Positions 8,093-15,999 are shown, counted from the stretch's first letter. The stretch is 22,664 nucleotides of DNA from JBAOHV01 sp964450685 (GCA_964450685.1 CAYVDN010000049.1:1-22664), one strand, 5' to 3'. The notes: generated from the letters alone by a model not told the origin. Translations and numbers: made by a program.

Positions 8093-8098
8093 TACACT
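8093..8098 (+). promoter_or_regulatory. Candidate -10 element for a leaderless hydrolase transcript
   Basis: TACACT fits the actinobacterial TANNNT -10 consensus and ends eight bases before ATG 8107, where no ribosome site is seen. This spacing would place the transcript start at or next to the ATG, as in leaderless mRNAs. No convincing -35 hexamer is seen. Confidence 0.4.
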
Positions 8099-8106
8099 CC
8101 GAAACC

Positions 8107-8832
8107 ATGCCGGCCTACGAGCGTGGTGACGCCAGCATCCACTTCGACCTTGAAGGCCCCAGGGACGCCTTTCCGGTCCTGCTGTTGGCTCCGGGGGGTA
8201 TGCGCTCCTGCAACCAACGATGGGAGACCGTGCCCTGGAACCCTCGTCGTGCGCTCGCCGGCGACTACAGGCTCATCGGCATGGATCAGCGCAACGCCGG
8301 TCGATCAACCGCTCCCATCTGCGCGATCGACGGCTGGAACACCTACCGCGATGACCAGCTCGCGCTGCTCGACCACCTCGATGTGGAGCGGTGCCACGTC
8401 ATCGGCATGTGCATCGGGGGGCCGTTCGCACTTGCTTTGCTGGCAGCGGCACCGGAGCGGTTCGTATCGGCTGTGCTGCTCCAGCCAGCCGGTATCGACG
8501 GAAACCGTGCGGCGTTCGACGAGGTCTACGACGGTTGGCGGCGCGAGCTCGCGCCGTCACGTCCCGAAGTCGATGGGGATGCTTGGGACGCGCTCGAGCA
8601 CAACATGTGGGACGGCGAGTTCGTCCTGTCGGTCGAACGTGAGCAGATCCGTCGGATCCCGGTACCGATGCTCGTCGCGTACGGCAACGACGAATGGCAT
8701 CCCCGGTCGATCTCGATCGAGGTGGCGGAGCTGGCACGGGACTGCACGATCGTGGAGCGTTGGAAGGACGACGACGCGCTGCCCGCCGCAGACACCGCGT
8801 TCAAGGAGTTCCTGAGCAGCCACACCCCCTGA
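8107..8832 (+). CDS. Alpha/beta-hydrolase-fold protein with Cys at the nucleophile position
   Basis: This protein of 241 residues has the alpha/beta hydrolase core: PVLLLAPGGMRS (oxyanion-hole strand and loop, 23-34), IGMDQRNAGRS (strand 4 loop, 57-67), and the nucleophile elbow VIGMCIGG (98-105), where Cys102 replaces the usual Ser. A candidate acid is Asp195 in YGNDEWHP. The catalytic His normally found after the last strand is not obvious in the segment after residue 215; H239 near the end and H198 are the only nearby histidines. Cys-nucleophile relatives include dienelactone hydrolases, but the overall pattern here is closer to hydrolases of the proline-iminopeptidase/haloalkane type. ATG 8107 is preferred over the upstream GTG 8041 because the conserved fold begins right after it and a -10 element sits eight bases upstream. 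The substrate is unknown. Confidence 0.82.
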   Translation: MPAYERGDASIHFDLEGPRDAFPVLLLAPGGMRSCNQRWETVPWNPRRALAGDYRLIGMDQRNAGRSTAPICAIDGWNTYRDDQLALLDHLDVERCHVIGMCIGGPFALALLAAAPERFVSAVLLQPAGIDGNRAAFDEVYDGWRRELAPSRPEVDGDAWDALEHNMWDGEFVLSVEREQIRRIPVPMLVAYGNDEWHPRSISIEVAELARDCTIVERWKDDDALPAADTAFKEFLSSHTP

Positions 8833-8878
8833 ACAGCGGTCGCTTCCAAAGGCAGGATGGTCAGCACCTGGCAGCGGC

Positions 8879-10630
8879 CTACCAGTACTCCTCGTAGTGG
8901 ACGTTGCCGCGCTCCTTGCGCCTGTCCAGCGTGAACCCGCGTTCGGCGAGCAGCTGTACCACACCGACCGTCTCCGGGTAGCTCACCTCGCCACCCTCCT
9001 GCTCCTCGGGCAGCCCGATCATCGACGGGTTGCCGCACAGGAACACGTGCGTGTTGGACGGGTCGAGCGTCACGCCGTACTCGGCGGCGAACACGTCATC
9101 ACGGATCAGGTCCTGGAGGTAGCGCTTGGGGACGTCCGCCTCACGCGTCGGTTGAGGGAAGTAGTGGTAGTTCGCGTAGCGCTGCTCCAGCTGGCGGTGC
9201 TTGTCCAGGTAACCGAGGTCAGCCCACTGCCGTACCGAGACCGCTGAAACGATCGGTCCGTGGTGCCCCTTGCGAAGGAGCTCGGTGACCATCGCGTTCT
9301 GCGGGGCCTCACCGGTCCCGGTGGAGAGGAAGATCACCGTGTCGGCAGGGTTGGTGACGGGTGCCAACGTGTATCGCCCTGCAACCTTCGGACCCAGATA
9401 GATGCGGTCGCCCGGCTTCTTGAGCGCCAGGCGTGGAGTGAGGCCCGGCACGTTGTCGGGCGTCGGCGGCACAAGCACTATGTAGAACTCGAGCTCGCCG
9501 GCTCCCCCCTCGTCGGCGAGGTAGCCGTGCCCGTCGAAGATCCGGTGACTGATCGAGTACGACCTGCGGACGAGCTTGTCCCAACGTTCGTCGATGTTGA
9601 ACTCCATCGCGTCGTCGACGCGGTCCTCCCAGTAGCCGAGACCAAGCGACGCGTACTGGCCCGGAAGATGCGACACGGAGCCGTGGTCCGGCCTCACACG
9701 CAGGACCCACAGGTCAGAGTGCGTCGGCTCGAAGTGGGTGATCGTCGCGTTGTAGTGCTCGTCGCGGAGCTCCTCGACCACTCCAGGGACCCCGTGGCGG
9801 CTTCGAGCAGACGGTTCCGGCGCTGGGATAGCCGCCTGCGGGAACACCGCAGTGACCAGCTCGCGGCCGATCGAGGCGCCCGTGGCGCTGGGGACGCCCT
9901 CGGGGGTCTCGCTCTCGCTGCCCAGGAACCAGACCCTGCCCGTGGCCAGCGCCTCTTCCGTCGCTCCCACCCGCGCTGGAGCGACAGTGCGGCGCCCCGA
10001 GGAGAACACGACGTGATCGAACTGCAGGTCCGGGGTTCGGCGATCGTTGAAGTACGCCATCGGGTAGCCGTCGACATCGCCGACCTGGTGCGGACGCGAG
10101 GAATACAGCAGGGTCGCGCGGCGCTCGCGTTCGAGATCGTTCAGGAGCCTTGCTCCCACGGGCGAGAGTCGCCGGGGGTTCATGCCACCGGCCGCCAGCA
10201 CGACGCCGGCACCCAGGTCGGCCAGCTGCACGGTTAGTTCGACCGCGTGGTCGGTGAATCCGACCACCAGTACGTCGACGTCGTTTGCCGGCGAAGGGAT
10301 CTCGTCCAGGTGCACCCGCTCGCTCGCGTGAGTCGGGATCGGAGGTGTCCAACCCTCGACGGCATCGCGGATCGCCACGAGCACCGCACGACCACGGACG
10401 GTCTGGCGCCGGGTCCTGACGACCAAATCCTGGCCGTCCACCTCTATCGCGGTCACGTCCTCGCCGTAGGAGACCTCCAAGCCGTACTCGCCTGCCACCC
10501 CCGGGAGGGCAAGGGTGCTTCCCTCTTCGAGCACCGTCACCCGTTCGAGGCCGCTCTCGCGTGCGAAGACGGCGGCAGAGAGTCCACCGGCGTTGCCACC
10601 GATGACGATCAGGTCGTTCGATTCGGGCAT
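8879..10630 (-). CDS. Fused FAD/NAD(P)-dependent oxidoreductase and ferredoxin-NADP reductase
   Basis: This 583-residue protein looks like two flavoprotein modules in one chain. Residues 1-265 resemble a thioredoxin-reductase-like module: an N-terminal dinucleotide-binding IVIGGNAGGLSAA, a second nucleotide-binding strand (DVDVLVVGFTDHAVE), and a terminal VWFLGSES. No redox CxxC is present. Residues about 285-583 match the FPR class of ferredoxin-NADP reductases: FAD-binding RRSYSIS (355-361), NADP-binding STGTGEAPQNAM (436-447), CGNPSMIG (532-539), and a C-terminal aromatic (Trp583) that would stack on the flavin. It would move electrons between NAD(P)H and a ferredoxin or flavodoxin; the partner is not encoded here. 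The start is ATG 10630. It converges with the hydrolase gene and is divergent from the PepSY lipoprotein gene. Confidence 0.85.
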   Translation of the reverse strand: MPESNDLIVIGGNAGGLSAAVFARESGLERVTVLEEGSTLALPGVAGEYGLEVSYGEDVTAIEVDGQDLVVRTRRQTVRGRAVLVAIRDAVEGWTPPIPTHASERVHLDEIPSPANDVDVLVVGFTDHAVELTVQLADLGAGVVLAAGGMNPRRLSPVGARLLNDLERERRATLLYSSRPHQVGDVDGYPMAYFNDRRTPDLQFDHVVFSSGRRTVAPARVGATEEALATGRVWFLGSESETPEGVPSATGASIGRELVTAVFPQAAIPAPEPSARSRHGVPGVVEELRDEHYNATITHFEPTHSDLWVLRVRPDHGSVSHLPGQYASLGLGYWEDRVDDAMEFNIDERWDKLVRRSYSISHRIFDGHGYLADEGGAGELEFYIVLVPPTPDNVPGLTPRLALKKPGDRIYLGPKVAGRYTLAPVTNPADTVIFLSTGTGEAPQNAMVTELLRKGHHGPIVSAVSVRQWADLGYLDKHRQLEQRYANYHYFPQPTREADVPKRYLQDLIRDDVFAAEYGVTLDPSNTHVFLCGNPSMIGLPEEQEGGEVSYPETVGVVQLLAERGFTLDRRKERGNVHYEEYW

Positions 10631-10636
10631 CGGGGA

Positions 10637-10642
10637 AAGCTA
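10637..10642 (-). promoter_or_regulatory. Candidate -10 element for the FAD/FNR fusion gene
   Basis: On the minus strand TAGCTT (TANNNT type) ends six bases before the ATG at 10630, and no Shine-Dalgarno sequence is visible. A leaderless transcript is possible. The motif is short and could occur by chance. Confidence 0.3.
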
Positions 10643-10734
10643 ACGGTCCCCCATCGCGAGCTCCAACCGCGACGCGCTGCTCGAGCGGGCGGTGCTAGAC
10701 CATCCGCGGCCCCTAGCTCGGCCGGAGGTGAACG

Positions 10735-11379
10735 ATGACGCTGACGCGGACGACCCGCACTGCGACGGTGGCACTGCTGCTCGTGCTGGCAACGCTGGGC
10801 GGGGTTGTGGCTGGCTGCACCGACAGCTCCGACGGGCCGGCTAGTGGAACGGATGCCGACAGTTCGTCACAGAACGAGACCGAAGGTCCGGACGATGACT
10901 CCGATGCGGATAGAACGGGACCGGACCCAGTCGAAGTGTCGACGACCGTCGACGCGCTGGTCACGGCAGGTCACGCGGCGCAGGACCTGGTTCCCGGGTC
11001 GATCGTCGTCGAACTCGATCACGAGCTTCCAGGCGACTACTGGGAGGTCGAGCTGCACGAAACAGATGGTTCGGCCCACGACGTGAAGGTGTCGGCCGAT
11101 GGAACCCAGGTGATCGAGGGACCCACCGCCGATTCCGACCGCGACGCCGACCTCTCGCGGCGCAGGGCCGTTCTCCAGAGTGCGACAGTCGACTTCGAGA
11201 CCGCTGCACGGGCGATCGAGAATCGCTATCCGGGCAGCATGATCACCGAGATGGGGCTGGACGACTCGGGCGACTTGGTGGTCTGGGACGCCGACGTGGT
11301 CGACGCCGACGGGACCAGCCACGAGATCGCGGTGGACGCAGCATCTGGTGAGCTGCTGAGCGACGGAGTGCACGGCTGA
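10735..11379 (+). CDS. PepSY-like lipoprotein
   Basis: This 214-residue protein has a basic n-region, a hydrophobic core and the lipobox VVAGC (Cys28), so it should be anchored outside the membrane. An acidic Ser/Asp/Glu linker (about 29-65) follows. Two similar halves then appear: one with AGHAAQDLVPGSIVVELDHE and WEVELHETDGSAHDVKVSADG, the other with AARAIENRYPGSMITEMGLD and WDADVVDADGTSHEIAVDAAS. This is the PepSY pattern: helix, PG turn, W-containing strand, DG turn, V(D/S)A. PepSY domains occur in protease inhibitors and in cell-envelope sensing or heme-related proteins; no specific role can be given. ATG 10735 has GGAGGTG four bases upstream. It is monocistronic and convergent with the decarboxylase gene. 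Confidence 0.8.
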   Translation: MTLTRTTRTATVALLLVLATLGGVVAGCTDSSDGPASGTDADSSSQNETEGPDDDSDADRTGPDPVEVSTTVDALVTAGHAAQDLVPGSIVVELDHELPGDYWEVELHETDGSAHDVKVSADGTQVIEGPTADSDRDADLSRRRAVLQSATVDFETAARAIENRYPGSMITEMGLDDSGDLVVWDADVVDADGTSHEIAVDAASGELLSDGVHG

Positions 11380-11403
11380 GGAACTGGCCGTGCGTTTGTC
11401 ACC

Positions 11404-12816
11404 TCAGTGGTGAAAGTGGGACCCGGACTCCTCGGCGCGGGGCATCGGGGCGTCGAGGCTGTCGAGGAACTCGACCTCGGCCTCGATGTCGGTGATCAGC
11501 GACGTCGCCAGGTCCCGGCTCAGACCGAGTCGCACGACTATGCGCTGCAGAGTCATGTCGTCCAGGTTGTCCGCCATTGGGTAGGCGGGCACCAGCCAGC
11601 CCTTCATCCGCAGCCGGTCGGCAAGGTCGTAGAGGGTCCACTTGTCGGTGTAGCCCTTGCGCAGGCGCCAGGCGAACACCGGGATCGTCGACCCGTCGCT
11701 GACCAGTTCGAAGGGTTCCATGGCACCGATCCGACGCGACAGGTACAAGGCCACGTCGATCGATCCCTGCTGAACCCGGCGGTAACCCTCTCGGCCGAGT
11801 CGCAGGAAGTTGTAGTACTGCAACAGCACCTGTGCACCGGGTCGTGAGAAGTTGAGCGCCAGGGTCGGCATGTTGCCGCCGAGGTAGCTGGCGTAGAACA
11901 CCATGCTCTCGGGAAGCGCTTCCTTGTCCCTCCAGACGATCCAACCCAGGCCGGGGAACACGAGCCCGTACTTGTGACCCGAGGTGTTGATCGACACCAC
12001 TCGGTCGACCCTGAAATCCCATTCCAGGTCCGGCTGGCAGAACGGAGCGACCATCGCTCCGGACGCGCCGTCGACGTGGATCTTGATGTCCAGGCCGGTG
12101 CGGGCCTGGAGGTCGTCGAGCGCCTCGGCGATCTGGGCGACCGGCTCGTACAGCCCGTTGTAGGTGACGCCCATGATCGCCACGACACCGATCGTGTTCT
12201 CGTCGACGTACTTGTCGATGTCGTGGCCGTCGAAGACGAAGTGCTCCTCTGTGCAGGGAACCCACCGCGGCTCGACCTCGAAGTAGTTGAGGAACTTCTC
12301 CCAGCACACCTGCACCGCGGAGGACAGGACGAGGTTCGGCTTGTCGGTCGGCTTGCCCTCTGCCTCGCGCCGGTGCTGCCAGTGCCGCTTGAGCGCCAGC
12401 CCTCCGAGCATGCACGCCTCGGACGAGCCGATCGTCGACGTACCGATCGCGTTGTCGACGTCGGGGCAGTTCCACAGGTCAGCGATGATCCGCCAGCAGC
12501 GATCCTCGATCGCCGCTGTCTGCGGGTACTCGTCCTTGTCGATCATGTTCTTGTCGTACGTCTCGGCGTAGAGGCGACGGGCCTCGTCGTCCATCCACGT
12601 CGTCACGAACGTCGCCAGGTTCAACCGGGCGTTGCCGTCGAGCATCGCCTCGTCGTGCACGATCTGGTACGCGGTCTCGGGAAGGCGCGCGCCGTCGGGG
12701 ATCGTGAACTTGGGAAGGACCGAGTCCTCTCCTGGCCGGAGGAACACCGTGTCGAGCGAGATCATGTCATCGACGTTGGTGTCCTGTCGCGCTGCTGAGT
12801 GCCTGGGCTTGGTCAT
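11404..12816 (-). CDS. gadB: Glutamate decarboxylase (PLP-dependent)
   Basis: This 470-residue enzyme matches bacterial GadA/GadB in length and motifs. The PLP Schiff-base lysine is Lys282 in NTSGHKYGL. The cofactor-ring Asp is Asp249 in HVDGASGAMVAPF, and GTSTIGSSEACMLGG (125-139) binds the phosphate. It converts L-glutamate to GABA and CO2 with uptake of a proton, in the cytoplasm. The C-terminus ends GSHFHH; in E. coli GadB a His near the end closes the active site at neutral pH, so pH control is plausible. ATG 12816 has GAAGGG seven bases upstream. A short hairpin (CGGGCG 12817-12822 with CGCCCG 12833-12838) encloses that site and could modulate translation. It lies 32 nt after the monooxygenase gene on the same strand. 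No glutamate/GABA antiporter gene is in the window. Confidence 0.92.
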   Translation of the reverse strand: MTKPRHSAARQDTNVDDMISLDTVFLRPGEDSVLPKFTIPDGARLPETAYQIVHDEAMLDGNARLNLATFVTTWMDDEARRLYAETYDKNMIDKDEYPQTAAIEDRCWRIIADLWNCPDVDNAIGTSTIGSSEACMLGGLALKRHWQHRREAEGKPTDKPNLVLSSAVQVCWEKFLNYFEVEPRWVPCTEEHFVFDGHDIDKYVDENTIGVVAIMGVTYNGLYEPVAQIAEALDDLQARTGLDIKIHVDGASGAMVAPFCQPDLEWDFRVDRVVSINTSGHKYGLVFPGLGWIVWRDKEALPESMVFYASYLGGNMPTLALNFSRPGAQVLLQYYNFLRLGREGYRRVQQGSIDVALYLSRRIGAMEPFELVSDGSTIPVFAWRLRKGYTDKWTLYDLADRLRMKGWLVPAYPMADNLDDMTLQRIVVRLGLSRDLATSLITDIEAEVEFLDSLDAPMPRAEESGSHFHH

Positions 12817-12848
12817 CGGGCGTCCCTTCGGTCGCCCGGGAGGGTAGC

Positions 12849-14462
12849 TCAGCAGTACTCGAGCACGTCGTCCACGACGTCGCTACGCCGCAAAGCTCGA
12901 TAGTCCTTGATGTAGCTCTGGTAGTTGCGCCACGGGAACCGCTTGCCCTGCCGGGGCAGCCTGTCGTCGGCGCGGGCTATGTAGCCGGAGCTGAGCCCCA
13001 TCAGGTTGCCGTCGGCCGCCTCGTCACCGCTCCTAACCGCGGTCACACGATCCGTGCCGGTCAGCCGCATGTGGTTCAGGACCCGTGCCGTGAAACCACA
13101 CGTCAGGTCGGACTTGAGGGTCCATGAGGCATTGGCGTAGCCGATGACCATCGCCATGTTGGGGACTCCGTCGAGCATCGACCCCTTGTAGGTGAGCCGT
13201 TTAGCGGGGTCAACCTTCTCGCCGTCGACGAACAACTCGGTCCCACCACCGATCAGCACGTCGAGCCCGGTGGCCGTGATGATCACGTCGGCGTCGATCG
13301 TGTCGCCGGAGCGCAGCTTCAGGCCGCTGTTCGTGAATCGGTCGATGTGGTCGGTCCTGATCTCCACCCTGCCCTTGCGGATCGCTTTGAAGAGGTCTCC
13401 GTCGGTCACGACGCACAGCCGCTGGTCCCACGGGTCGTAGTGCGGGGTGAAATGCCGGTCGATGTCGTAGCCGGCGGGCAGCTGCTGTTCGAGCTGCTTG
13501 CGCAACATCTTCTTCATCAGACCCGGGGCGTTGCGGCTCAGCTTGTACATGCCGAGTGTCGCCAGCACGAACTGCCAACGCATCACATCCCCACGCACAC
13601 GCGAGGGGAGTATCCGACGAAGCGCCTTGGTCACGGGATTGGTCGTGGGTAGCGAGACCATGTAGGTNNNNNNNNNNTTAATCCGCGTCAATTTATAAGC
13701 CGGCGATGGCGGCAACACCTTGCGCAGCCAGTTGGCGATTGCATCCTCCGCCGGGCGCGAGACCATGTAGGTCGGCGAGCGCTGCAGCATCGTCACGTGC
13801 GGGCTGACCTTGGCCAGCTCCGGCACGAGTGTCACGGCCGTCGCTCCGGAGCCGATCACGACTATGCGTTTGTCGGCCAGCTCCACGCCCTCGGGCCAGT
13901 TCTGGGGATGGATCAGCTGCCCCCGGTAGTCGTCCATGCCGTCCCAGTCGGGCAGGTAGCCGCGGTCGTAGCGGTAGTAGCCGGTGCACGAGATGATGAA
14001 ACCGGCGGTCAGTTCGAAGCTCTCGACGCTCTCCCCGTCGGCACCGAGCCGTTCCGCGGTGACCGTCCAGCGGGCATCGTCGCTCGACCACTCGGCACGC
14101 ACGACGCGGTGGCCGAAGCGGATCTTGGAATAGCTGCCGTCCTCGCGCGCGGTGTCCTCGATGTACTGGCGGATCTCCTCTCCCCGACCTATCGCCCGGT
14201 CCAGGGGCCATGGGCGCCACGGATAGCTGAAGGTGAACATGTCGGAGTCGGAGCGGATGCCCGGGTAGCGGAACAGGTCCCATGTGCCACCGATCCGCTC
14301 ACGCCCCTCGAACACCGCGTAGCTGGCCCAGGGGCAGGTCGTCTCGAGGTGATGTGCAGCGTTGATACCCGACAGGCCGGCTCCGATGACCAGCACGTCG
14401 AGTTGTTCGAGCGGCTCGGCATCGGCGGCGGAGATGCCGCTCGCTGTGGATGTGTCGCTCAT
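12849..14462 (-). CDS. Flavin-containing (Baeyer-Villiger-type) monooxygenase, interrupted by a scaffold gap
   Basis: The reading frame codes for a class B flavin monooxygenase. FAD binds at VIGAGLSGINAA (25-36). The Baeyer-Villiger-like signature YRGQLIHPQNWPEG (179-192) fits (F/Y)xGxxxHxxxWP, and NADPH binds at VIGSGATAVTLVPE. The C-terminal half has TPHYDPWDQRLC and ITATGLDVLIGGG. Such enzymes insert oxygen next to a carbonyl or oxidise soft heteroatoms using NADPH and O2. The frame crosses ten Ns, and the motif TYMVS appears on both sides (residues 231 and 266). The two contig ends therefore encode the same part of the fold, and the 537-residue product is probably about 35 residues too long. 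Removing 13668-13772 restores a continuous 502-residue protein. ATG 14462 overlaps the upstream stop (ATGA), with GGAG six bases before it. Confidence 0.88.
   Translation of the reverse strand: MSDTSTASGISAADAEPLEQLDVLVIGAGLSGINAAHHLETTCPWASYAVFEGRERIGGTWDLFRYPGIRSDSDMFTFSYPWRPWPLDRAIGRGEEIRQYIEDTAREDGSYSKIRFGHRVVRAEWSSDDARWTVTAERLGADGESVESFELTAGFIISCTGYYRYDRGYLPDWDGMDDYRGQLIHPQNWPEGVELADKRIVVIGSGATAVTLVPELAKVSPHVTMLQRSPTYMVSRPAEDAIANWLRKVLPPSPAYKLTRIXXXXTYMVSLPTTNPVTKALRRILPSRVRGDVMRWQFVLATLGMYKLSRNAPGLMKKMLRKQLEQQLPAGYDIDRHFTPHYDPWDQRLCVVTDGDLFKAIRKGRVEIRTDHIDRFTNSGLKLRSGDTIDADVIITATGLDVLIGGGTELFVDGEKVDPAKRLTYKGSMLDGVPNMAMVIGYANASWTLKSDLTCGFTARVLNHMRLTGTDRVTAVRSGDEAADGNLMGLSSGYIARADDRLPRQGKRFPWRNYQSYIKDYRALRRSDVVDDVLEYC
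13652..13772. repeat. 16-bp duplicated contig-end sequence flanking the gap
   Basis: GCGAGACCATGTAGGT occupies the last 16 bases of the left contig (13652-13667) and recurs at 13757-13772 in the right contig. The 79 bases between the Ns and the second copy encode an alternative version of the same protein segment. Their tip next to the Ns is unusually AT-rich (tat, aaa, ttg codons in the minus frame). An undetected short overlap plus a variant or foreign contig tip explains the pattern. Confidence 0.85.
13668..13677. other. Scaffold gap (ten Ns)
   Basis: Ten undetermined bases join two contigs inside the monooxygenase gene. Linkage of 1-13667 to 13678-22664 therefore rests on scaffolding. 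The two sides share GC content, gene style and the continuing reading direction, which supports the link. Confidence 0.99.
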
Positions 14463-15355
14463 CTGGTACTCCGATTCGATTCAGCGATGTCAGCGAGTTC
14501 TACACGCCAGTGCTCGACGAGTGCATCGGTGTCGGTGTCGTCGGGGTGGAAACCGGGGCGCAGGTACTTGAGAGCGTCCCACAGGAAGTGGAAGCTGATC
14601 AGACGTTGGCGGACCAGGTTGTGACGGAACCGGCGACGGTGCTCGGCGGTGATCCGATGACGGTCCTCGAAGACCGAGCGACCCCATTCGACACCCACGT
14701 AGCCTGCCAGCGCCGTCGAGGTGACGACGAAGCCTGCCGCTCGTACCGGGTAGCGCCCGCCGGAGGCGACCATCACGTCGAACGCGACGTTCTTGTGCTC
14801 GAGCTCCTCGAGGGCGTGCCAGCAGATCAGCGGTTCGACCGCTTCCTGTCCGAAGAGGATCCTGCGGGTCGGCTCGTGATCGAGCGCTGTCTCGGCGAGC
14901 AACCCGGTGTAGTGCTCGGCCGCGGCTGTCGCAGCGATGGCGAGGCGTCGGGGCTTCATCGCCAGCACCCGGTCACAGATGCGCTTGATCACCGCATCGG
15001 CGCGGACCGTGTTGTAGCCGAGCTCGGCAAGGCGCGCGTTGAGTGCCCGGTGTTCACGGCTGTGCATCGCCTCCTGACCGGTGAACCCCTTCACCTGCGC
15101 CTTGAGCGTCGCGTCGTCCGCAACCGAGTCGCGGTGCCGACGGACAGAGGCGACGAAGAAGTCCTCGCCGTTGGGGAATACGGCCGAGAGCGTCGCCAGG
15201 AGATGGCTGAAGATCGGGTCGCCCTCGACGATCCAGTCGGTGTCGACGACATCGGGTCGGGTCCTCAGGTGACGCACAGGGATGTCGCGCTGGGCGGACG
15301 GACGTTCCATCTGATGCTCGCGCGACCCGGCGGGCGCGCTCTCGACGGTGGTCAT
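14459..15355 (-). CDS. PF10118-type 'metal-dependent hydrolase' (ferritin-like diiron candidate)
   Basis: This 298-residue all-helical protein fits the PF10118 family often annotated as metal-dependent hydrolase. Metal-ligand-like motifs are spread over a four-helix pattern: Glu64 in NGEDFFV, Glu95 and His98 in FTGQEAMHSREH, Glu147-His148 in AAEHYTG, and Glu183/Glu186-His187 in WHALEELEHKNVAFDV. This E..ExxH..E..ExxH arrangement is that of ferritin-like carboxylate-bridged diiron proteins, so an oxidase or oxygenase role is as likely as hydrolysis (inference). A later hydrophobic stretch (about 208-225) could be membrane-associated. ATG 15355 overlaps the TetR stop by ATGA and has AGGAGG eight bases upstream. 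Its own stop overlaps the monooxygenase start, so the three genes are translationally coupled and likely serve one pathway for a hydrophobic substrate. Confidence 0.83.
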   Translation of the reverse strand: MTTVESAPAGSREHQMERPSAQRDIPVRHLRTRPDVVDTDWIVEGDPIFSHLLATLSAVFPNGEDFFVASVRRHRDSVADDATLKAQVKGFTGQEAMHSREHRALNARLAELGYNTVRADAVIKRICDRVLAMKPRRLAIAATAAAEHYTGLLAETALDHEPTRRILFGQEAVEPLICWHALEELEHKNVAFDVMVASGGRYPVRAAGFVVTSTALAGYVGVEWGRSVFEDRHRITAEHRRRFRHNLVRQRLISFHFLWDALKYLRPGFHPDDTDTDALVEHWRVELADIAESNRSTR

Positions 15356-15999
15356 ACGTTGGTCCTCCTGTGAGGGTCGGTCTGGGGTGTCACTGCCGAC
15401 GTAGCGGTGAGTGCTGCAACCGCAGGGTCAGCGAGGTCGCGGACAAGTGCGATGACCTCGTCGGGGTCACCGAATCCGCCGTAGCGGGACACCGCGGCGC
15501 CCTGCACGAGGGTGAACACGACGTTTATGACACGCGTGGCCGATTCGCGGTCGTCGATCTCAGGAGCGAACCACATGAGAAGGTCCACGACCGTGCTCTC
15601 GAGCCCGGCGGCGACGCCGTGGATGACCGCTCGCAACTCGTCGTCGGTCCGACCGGCGACGATCACCTCGAGCGTCGCCGCGTACACGGGCCCGCTGACA
15701 ATCTCCCAGAGCGCGTCGATCGCCCGTCCGAACGTGCGCTCGGGCGGCGGCACCTCCTCGAACACGTGGGCGAAAGCCCGTGCCTGATCGGCGAAGAGCT
15801 GGTCGATCGCTGCGACCACCAGGTCCCGCTTGGTCGGGTAGTGATGTGTCTGGGCACCGCGCGACACGCCGGCTCGGTCGGCCACGAGTCGGGTGGTGGT
15901 GCCGGCGTAGCCGTACTCGACGAGGCAGTCGATCGTCGCCTGCAACAACGCCCGTTGGGTCGCAGCCGTGCGGTCCTCCTGGCTCCTGCGCTCACTCAT
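15352..15999 (-). CDS. TetR/AcrR-family transcriptional regulator
   Basis: This 215-residue regulator has a typical TetR N-terminal helix-turn-helix (about 15-60): ALLQATIDCLVEYGYAGTTT, then LVADRAGVSRGAQTHHYPTKRDLV, with the recognition helix around SRGAQTHHY. The remaining all-helical part is the variable ligand-binding and dimer domain. ATG 15999 has AGGAG six bases upstream. It is the first gene of the operon with the PF10118 protein and monooxygenase. An 18-bp palindrome lies 14 bases before its start codon, over the predicted transcription start, so autorepression with release by the operon's substrate is the simplest model. It is divergent from the heme A synthase gene. Confidence 0.92.
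   Translation of the reverse strand: MSERRSQEDRTAATQRALLQATIDCLVEYGYAGTTTRLVADRAGVSRGAQTHHYPTKRDLVVAAIDQLFADQARAFAHVFEEVPPPERTFGRAIDALWEIVSGPVYAATLEVIVAGRTDDELRAVIHGVAAGLESTVVDLLMWFAPEIDDRESATRVINVVFTLVQGAAVSRYGGFGDPDEVIALVRDLADPAVAALTATSAVTPQTDPHRRTNV

Noticed and set aside
9260..10237. 325-codon plus-strand frame inside the FAD/FNR fusion gene
   Set aside because: Shadow of a well-supported flavoprotein; no recognisable domain or ribosome site.
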